A DNA stretch of 64,000 nt from contig NC_135506.1 in NCBI RefSeq assembly GCF_052857255.1, forward strand, positions 81,253,618-81,317,617. The letters run 5' to 3'. Shown here piece by piece: positions 57,311-64,000 of this stretch; position 1 is the stretch's first letter; each line of letters starts with the position of its first letter. The notes beneath the pieces are model-generated. The model worked only from the letters and a program-made list of their open reading frames with translations. It did no database searches and was not told the DNA's origin. This DNA is from Amblyomma americanum. Lineage: Eukaryota; Arthropoda; Arachnida; Ixodida; Ixodidae. The position numbers and the translations under genes are program-made.

Positions 57311-58230
57311 GCTAGCGCGTACAAAGCACTCACGAGCGGCCCGCTGGCGTTGAAGTCTGCCGTGGTCATCGTGCGCCGGTACTGATGGGCGCCTGTCCAA
57401 CGCGAACGTTACTTCAGACGTCGAAGAAGAAGATAAGCCCAGCGTCACCCCGACATTGCACCCCGCGTAAGCAGACTTTCCCTCGGTGCTTATGGTGGCA
57501 TTCCTTCTGTTCTTTACGCTGACGGCCATGTTGTGCGTCTTTCGGAGAATTCGTGTGGCGGCGCTGCTGATCTTCCTCATGCTGGCGCCGTGTAGTAAAG
57601 CAGACACCTCACACTTCCCGCACGCACAAGGAAAGCAGCAGCAAGGCACACTGCACCAAAAAACCCTTCTTCGACACGGCCACTTTACAAAATGACTACA
57701 ACAAGCAGCAGATAACCATAAGCACAAGGCCAACAGATAATTCTGGCAGCGCCATCAAATGCGCGAACCAGTCACAAAAATAACCTATAGCTATGATCAC
57801 GAAGAGCAGCGTTTCACGAGCGACAGTCACAAAAACATGCCTTCACCAAAGCCCCATACGCAACCAGCACCGTGAGAGACAACAGTGTTAACACAAGGGA
57901 CGTTTACACTCGATACACCCGTCAGCAAAATCACCGCTGCATGTAACACCGCACTCAGTCGGAACTGCCCAATTCGACAGCCCTCCCGCTGCATACCGCG
58001 CCAGTACATCACATCCTTTGAGGAATCACATGAGACGACTACACCACCGTTACAAGAACTGCATCTAACTCGGCGCAGAACGAGGACACGTGACACGCGA
58101 AGTATGTACTTTGAGCGCAGCCAGGCCGACGAAGAAAACGTTTTGCACGGTGGACAGACTTCGCTGTGGCCTCGTCCATTCGTCACCATGGCGTGAGATT
58201 ACGGAAGACCAAGATAGCGACGTGCAACTG
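57311..58230 (+). other. Exon-like A/C-rich block
   Basis: Acceptor-like ATTTTTTTTTACAG ends at 57310 and donor-like CTGGTGAGCTC begins at 58231. Two motif copies lie near 57493 (GTGGCATTCCTTCTGTTCTT) and 57559 (GCGGCGCTGCTGATCTTCCT). The remainder is A/C-rich. Of all blocks it has the clearest combination of polypyrimidine tract, motifs and donor. Confidence 0.5.
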
Positions 58231-59395
58231 GTGAGCTCCTGTGCTTTCTTGCTTACTAGCCAATTGCGAGCTGACAGTTTATGTACTAAAATGCAGCTTT
58301 CGATCTGCTGAAAAAGAATAACCCCAGAAAGCGGTCTGCGTGAGGTGACTGTAGTCGGGGAGAGACAGGTTCTTCAGCTGCTGACAGTGAGAAAGATTGC
58401 TCTATATGAATTTTTTTCATGGTCGCATACATATACCGCAATAAGGGTTATTAGGAATGAAGAGGCTAATTGAAACTGTGAGGGTATATCTGCGCTGTAA
58501 ATTATAATAGATGTAAGCCTTTCATCTGAGGTCAATTCACTGTCAGGTTAACCACTAATAGTAAAGAATAATAAAAAATTGTGATCTTGAGGCGCTACAG
58601 GAAGTCACTGTATTTCGTTAACTCTCCTTAACCTCCGTAGCTACGTGGCTTAGGGGTTAGTGAAGAAATTTCAGTAGAACTTGACATGATTCAGCGCTAT
58701 TATTCACTGCACGAGGAGAAAGGGGCCGTACGTTTGAGAAAGTCTTATTGAAGAGCACTGAGCTAACAGGTTAATTTTTCGAGAGCTGACATTACTGCAC
58801 TGAAAACTACCATGATTATTAGCTGTGAAAAATTGTTTCTCTGGATCTTTATGGCCATGTTTACTTTTGTCTTCCGCCAGCAAAAAACGCATTTATCGGC
58901 GAGAAAACTGTATTTCTCCTTGCCGCCAGTCGATTAGTAGTGGACGTCCTTACCAAGAAGGAATGGTTGCCAATGTTTCGAAGTGAATGGTGCGAGAAAA
59001 ATCAATGTCGACGCTCGCAGCTTAAATGCGAAATCAGCCGGTGGTGACATCACTCGCATTTCGTTTTTTCGGATTCTTTATTTTTAAAAGTTTTTAAAAA
59101 GTTGTCTCTTATTAGAATGCTGTACCCTACTGATAGAGGTCGTCTTATTCTTGTTCTCATTGTCAATCATTCAGTGGCATTCCGACCTCTGTGGTCCGGT
59201 GATTCCCGACTACTGCACTTGCTGCAAAGCGGGTTTTATGTCGCAACAGCCCGCCATGTTCAGCCTGGTGCTGAACATCCATTTGACTCCCAGGGATTTT
59301 GAGATTGCTACGCATTTCAACCAAAAACTTCAATTATTATTGGGAGATTCCATCGTGCTCATTTGGAGCAATCTTTGAAGATTTGGGACGCAATA
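58231..59395. other. Intron-like AT-rich sequence
   Basis: It contains an isolated short match (AAGCCTTTCATCTGAGGTCA at about 58514) to the start of the duplication (about 74 and 59461), so part of the duplicated sequence exists a third time here. No gene was recognised. Confidence 0.4.
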
Positions 59396-60643
59396 ATTTC
59401 TGAAAAATGTACAGTATGTCTGATGCTCTAGTGAGCATTGCTTATGGTTTAAGTTAGATTTAAGCCTTTCATCTGAGGTCGATTCACTGAGTACTAGGCT
59501 GTAAATGGATAGCTACCAAAAACTAATGACTACAAGCATGTTCTAGCGGGGTAGCAACTGTCGACCACCTGTCCAACTAGAACCAGCGCTACCGCTTTTT
59601 CCCCTGTCACCAAATTAGCACGTAGGTTTCAATTTAGCGATCTGTAGTACAGAGTAGCTGTTACTAGGTAAGAGCGGAAAGGAAACATTTCTCCGACCTC
59701 TGTTGATGCCGAATGAGTCTTGATGCCGGAGTTAACTTGAGAGGCTTGGCATTTCAGATTAACTTCCACGACACACTGCATTATAGGACACTCCACGGCG
59801 GAGCTGGTCGCGTAGCTTCGAATGTAGAGGGCTGGACAGCCGCCGCTGCAAATCAAATGGCAGAGTGCGTACGCGTCCTGTAATTGGATTGGATACCATC
59901 TGCTGAAAATTTATATTTCATGAGTTATCTGTTAGCTTAAATAAATTCTGCATAATTTTCCTATCAAACAAGATAAAACTTCCTTCATTTGTCAGAAAGA
60001 CGGTTCGCCTCAGGGATAAGGTTTACTGCTGCTACCCGTTTTTCTGATATTGTTTGAAACTTTGGGCCGGAGATAATAGATGTTTGGTGCGTGGACAGTT
60101 TATTTGAATGGTAAACCTATCACACGGGTGCTCTAAACTTGGGAGCCCTAATTAAAGAATATTCTGGGATGAAAGGCGTGCCGTATTGTAGGACACCGGG
60201 TTAGTTTGGAAGTCCTGGGTGTTCGTCAAAGAAAAATGACATCCGGCAGCCCCCGCCACCTTTGCATATCGCCTGTACGCAGCGGTGCCGCTGCAGATGG
60301 ACTTGGGCTCTTCAGACGAAATAAAACCACTAAGCCACAGCTGCGGACCGCAGAAGTGTTTTGTGAGCATTATAAATGACGTGAAAGTTGGATACGGAGC
60401 AGTAGTGGAGCACAGTATTTTTTTTGCTCATATACTTGATATAAGCTTCCCTAGAAAGTACGAGCCCTTATCCGAGTTAATAAGCCTCGTTCACAGCGCA
60501 AGGCAGTAGAGGCAGTGGGTCGAAGTGCATTCTTCTCGCAGCCTGAAATCAGCATTTTGACATTTAATACTCGAAGATTACGATGAGTGGCACTTCTGTG
60601 CACGTTATTGCAGATTATTGTGCAAGTTATCGCTTCTGTGCAG

Positions 60644-61153
60644 GACCAAGGCCAGCCGCTTGATACCTCGCAAAGCGGCCATGCTGCCTCTTCCTGGAGA
60701 CCAGAGTCCTGGCAGGGACTTTCGCGCGTTTCGTTCCGCGGCTGATTCGCCAGCTTTACAAACTTCTGCCATTCTGGAGCAGCGTGCTTCAAAGCGGCGC
60801 TTCTTCTATTCCTGATGTAGAGGGCAATCATCGAGCTCCCGGTGCGAAGCTCATCGGCATCAATACAGTTCTTCTTGAGAGCGTCGGCTGCACTGCCTGG
60901 AACACATGGCCCTAACCAAAACAAGCACAACTGGCGACTGGGCAGCAGCATAGAAACGTCCAGTAAAATCACAAATCACACCAGGGCGACCACAACACGA
61001 AAGCAGCGGGACACTACCACAACGGGGCACTACCGCTGGGAGCTCGGTGGATGCATCCAGGATGGCACACGGCAAGCCGAAACGAGACATTGCAGATGGC
61101 GTGGAACGGAAGTGGTAAACAAAGCAGTGCCAAAATGCCACGACTCAATACCG
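60644..61153 (+). other. Exon-like block (duplication copy 2)
   Basis: Counterpart of 1259-1778, with acceptor-like CTTCTGTGCAG ending at 60643 and donor-like CCGGTGAGCA starting at 61154. Both splice-like borders are kept after duplication, although the body has diverged with indels. Confidence 0.45.
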
Positions 61154-61638
61154 GTGAGCATAGTGCGGGTTCAACGTTATTGCAGAGGCGGGAAGTAGAA
61201 GCTAGTGACTTTCTTGGAAAACATTGCGGTGAGGGTCGCTTTACGCACTTGCAATCAGTCGCCGTAATGGATCTGCACTCGCGGGACGTGATAGCGAAGA
61301 AATTTTATATGGGAGGATGCAGGGAAAGGTAGGTTTCGTGATGGATAATATTCATGGAGGGGATTACTTGTGCAGCCTGCTGAGGCTTGGTATGCATCCT
61401 CAGAAACTTTAACCTCTCTAAAGAGCAATGCCATCGCGCCCCCAATCCTCACAAGCTTTGGAGCGCTATATATGCTAGGGAGCCCTGCTAAACAGCTTAG
61501 GAGCAAACCCTTTTGTCTGGATACTTTTGAGGGGTGCTATACGTACTGCAGAGAATGGTTAGGTCGAGAAGCTCTCGATTTTCAGCGCTAATATTTCATG
61601 GATGCCTGTTAAGCTCAGATCAATTTCAAGTCTCAGGA

Positions 61639-61865
61639 TTCGCGGTGGCTCAGTAGTTATGGTGCTCGGTTGCTGATTAAAGACGCAGGTTCGACCCCTG
61701 CCGCAGTGGTCGCATTTCGATGGAGGCGGAATATTGGGTCTCGTATACTGTGCGACGTCAGTGCGCGTTAAAGAACCCCGGTTGGCCAGAATATTCCCGA
61801 GCCCTCCACTACGGCGTCCCACATAGCCTGACGTGCTTTGAAACTTTATATACCATGAAATGAAA
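61639..61865 (+). repeat. Ruka-type tRNA-derived SINE (duplication copy 2)
   Basis: Counterpart of 2264-2495. Box B is GGTTCGACCCC here, closer to the consensus than in copy 1 (GGCTCGACCCC). Confidence 0.85.
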
Positions 61866-63288
61866 CAAAAAACCCATTTCACTTCTACTGGTTTTATAAT
61901 GACAAAGGGAGTATCAGCGGCCCATTCAGTGCTAATACAGCGTTATTTCACTTTTATCATATTTTTTTTTGGAATGGGAGCACATTAGTTCTGTCACGAT
62001 GCATATTCATTTTTGTGAACATCATATGCTAAGCAGTTTATTTCACTTCACTGTAGAGGCAGCGCCATGTGACTAGAATGCTTTTGACTGGTTTCTCTGT
62101 TAGAGAGTGGTGTCGAGGCTCTTCCGCTAGGGTTGATGGGTTGGTTGGTTCCTTTTTACAGGTTCTTGACTGATGCGTTTGTGCTCCTTTTAACTTGGCC
62201 TAAAGAAGAGGTTATATTTTAGGTAACTAATATCTACAAAAAAATAATGCGTTCTACATGGAATCAACTAGTGCAGTAAACAAACCTGTTGCTGCGTACA
62301 ACTCCTGACTGTATGCCAAATGTTCAGTATGGTCTTGCTCAGCATGCTGAGCATTTTCTACATAAGCTTTGTGTCACGATTCCTTTCTTGAACTTCTTTA
62401 AGGAAGTAACTTGGCTCGTTCACAAAAGCGGAATTCAGAGAGAGCAGCGGTCACAGTGGTGAAATTGCGATGAGCACAGACGCTTCGCACTGATTACTCG
62501 TAATGTTGAAACAGGAGCGCGAAAACGCAGTTGCTGCTTAACAGCATAAGTAAGCATTTTTATTCCTTGCAGCACGGACGCACTTATGCTCCAGTGACAT
62601 GATTGCAGGAAAGCGATTGACCACGCTGATCACATTTATTCTGGCTATACGTAATCTCATTGCATTCGTAAACATACCACGCAAACATACCACGCGAACT
62701 TAAAATATATTGATAACTGCATTGAAATAACTGTATTAAAATCTATTGATAACCTCTTGATAACCGATTCTTTCTTCCTGTAACCCTACAAGGCTGAAAG
62801 CGGACCTTCATTATATCAGTGAGCATATTTTGGCGCTCTCGTACGGTTTTCCTGACTTCTGTGTTCAAGTGTGCTCATCTACAACCAGGAGATTAATTGC
62901 CCATGAGCGCTACGTGGGATTAAACGTCCCGTAGGTGGACGCATGCTATTAGGCTGGCTGAAGGGATGAACTCCTAATTTCAACTATGCTGAGTTTGTTG
63001 ACGCCCAGTGATGCATATAGCATAGCACAAAGGCGCGTTTTGTGCTCTACCTCCGCCAAAGCGCGTCCACTGCTGCTGGGAGTGAATCCCACTACCTGGG
63101 GCGGGAAGCGCACCCAGGCAGCAAGAGCATCGGCCCATTGTTGGAAATATATTGGCAGAGACCGGTCCTACAAAGGACCAGGCTTTGGCGATATATTACC
63201 GAAGCTGGCCGATGCCGTGTGCTGCTAGGGCAGTGGCGCCTGGTCAACATAAAGCGTACTGAAATGGGTCGGCGCTTCGTTTTTGCAG

Positions 63289-64000
63289 CTCTATAGATCA
63301 CCTGTGGCGAGGCCTGCAGACTCAACTGCGGACGGACCTTTGCCAAGCCGTCCGTGTCTTTCAGAGCGCCAAGAGACTGATGGTCGGTGGCCCTAGCAGC
63401 ACTTCTGTTCTTCCTGCTGGTGGCTGTCCGCGCCCATGGCCATTCCCACAAGGCGGCACTGGTGCTGTTCCTCATGCCTTTGGTGGCATCCAGCCTTGCT
63501 GCCTGCACCGACACTCACAGCAAGCACGGACATCTGAGAAACTGACCCAACGCCTGACAACGCATAATACACACAGTGTTCATATACACAGTGTCCACAA
63601 CAATACAAGCAGTACAAGTACAGAAACAGCCAAGCCAAAGAGGAAGTGCATCAGAGGAAATTAAGGGACAGGTTTCATCGATTCAGTATCCACAACCACG
63701 TTAAACTTCACCCTAGGACACAACGGCGACCACAGCAAACAGCTACAAGTACAGGCTGCGCAAACACCGACACAATCCCACCACCTGATGTTAAACATAA
63801 TAGCACCAGAATGATTATAAAGACAGCAAGAACAGCATTAGGGATGCCCACGGAACCCTATTGCGCCGACACAAAAGTTCACAAACCTATTTCAAATGCA
63901 GGGAAGGATTTCCACCAAAAGAAACAATCCTGCAAAGTTACACATTCCACACTGCGAATGTGACACATACTGCACAGTGTACTTAACGTTTCAGAGCTCA
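63289..64000 (+). other. Exon-like A/C-rich block (duplication copy 2)
   Basis: It is preceded by CTTCGTTTTTGCAG (AG at 63287-63288), an acceptor-like site that is mutated in copy 1. Motifs are near 63398 (AGCAGCACTTCTGTTCTTCC) and 63452 (GCGGCACTGGTGCTGTTCCT). The block continues to the window edge. Confidence 0.4.

Larger units (their letters stand above)
59396..64000 (+). repeat. Direct segmental duplication, copy 2
   Basis: It matches 1-4739 with net loss of 134 bases. Position 5 of copy 1 aligns with 59400 and position 4739 with 64000. The homology reaches the right window edge. A 140-bp segment is missing near 62670, where AAACATACCACGC is present twice in tandem (62670-62695). Outside the SINE and blocks (about 59396-60643, 61154-61638 and 61866-63288) no gene was recognised. 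Confidence 0.95.

Overview
The window looks like nuclear DNA of a hard tick (Ixodidae). It carries many tRNA-headed SINEs of the Ruka type described from ixodid ticks, three clades of LINE, Penelope-like elements (PLEs), dense simple and tandem repeats, GT-AG splice-like signals and no bacterial gene organisation. The species cannot be fixed from sequence alone. No intact conserved host protein gene, rRNA gene or stand-alone tRNA gene was recognised; nearly every recognisable protein belongs to a broken transposable element.

Layout. 1-4739 is repeated in direct orientation at 59396-64000 (about 59.3 kb apart, diverged by substitutions and indels), and each copy carries the same Ruka SINE. 5.1-8.5 kb is an almost complete non-LTR retrotransposon (ORF1 end, endonuclease and reverse transcriptase) with one frameshift and five stop codons. 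9.0-11.3 kb is a head-to-head PLE inverted repeat (967-bp arms, 278-bp spacer). 12.5-27.2 kb holds exon-like, A/C-rich blocks, plus a 100-bp minisatellite, a Ruka SINE and an antisense RTE-like LINE remnant. 27.5-27.7 kb is a 21-bp minisatellite. 28.3-31.2 kb is an I-group LINE with an RNase H domain. 33.0-37.3 kb is a nested structure: a TIR element with TTA target duplications, split by a second head-to-head PLE pair that has its own 13-bp target duplication. A short hairpin element and a 328-bp (AC)n tract follow. 38-47.6 kb is packed with SINE fragments and an unnamed repeat family. 48-50 kb is a decayed LINE; 52.4-54.0 kb is a different PLE on the minus strand; 54.2-58.2 kb returns to exon-like blocks.

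The most interesting unexplained structure is the set of about 16 exon-like places spread over 60 kb. They share a short motif (about GGCACTCCTGTTGTTCTTCATG) and an A/C-rich body, and all lie on the + strand. The best ones (seven single-copy sites and both duplicate copies) sit between AG and GTGAG-type splice-like borders 0.4-1.0 kb apart. They have no shared long ORF. They could be duplicated exons of one large, probably non-coding, transcript, or an undescribed tick repeat family that carries splice-like ends.
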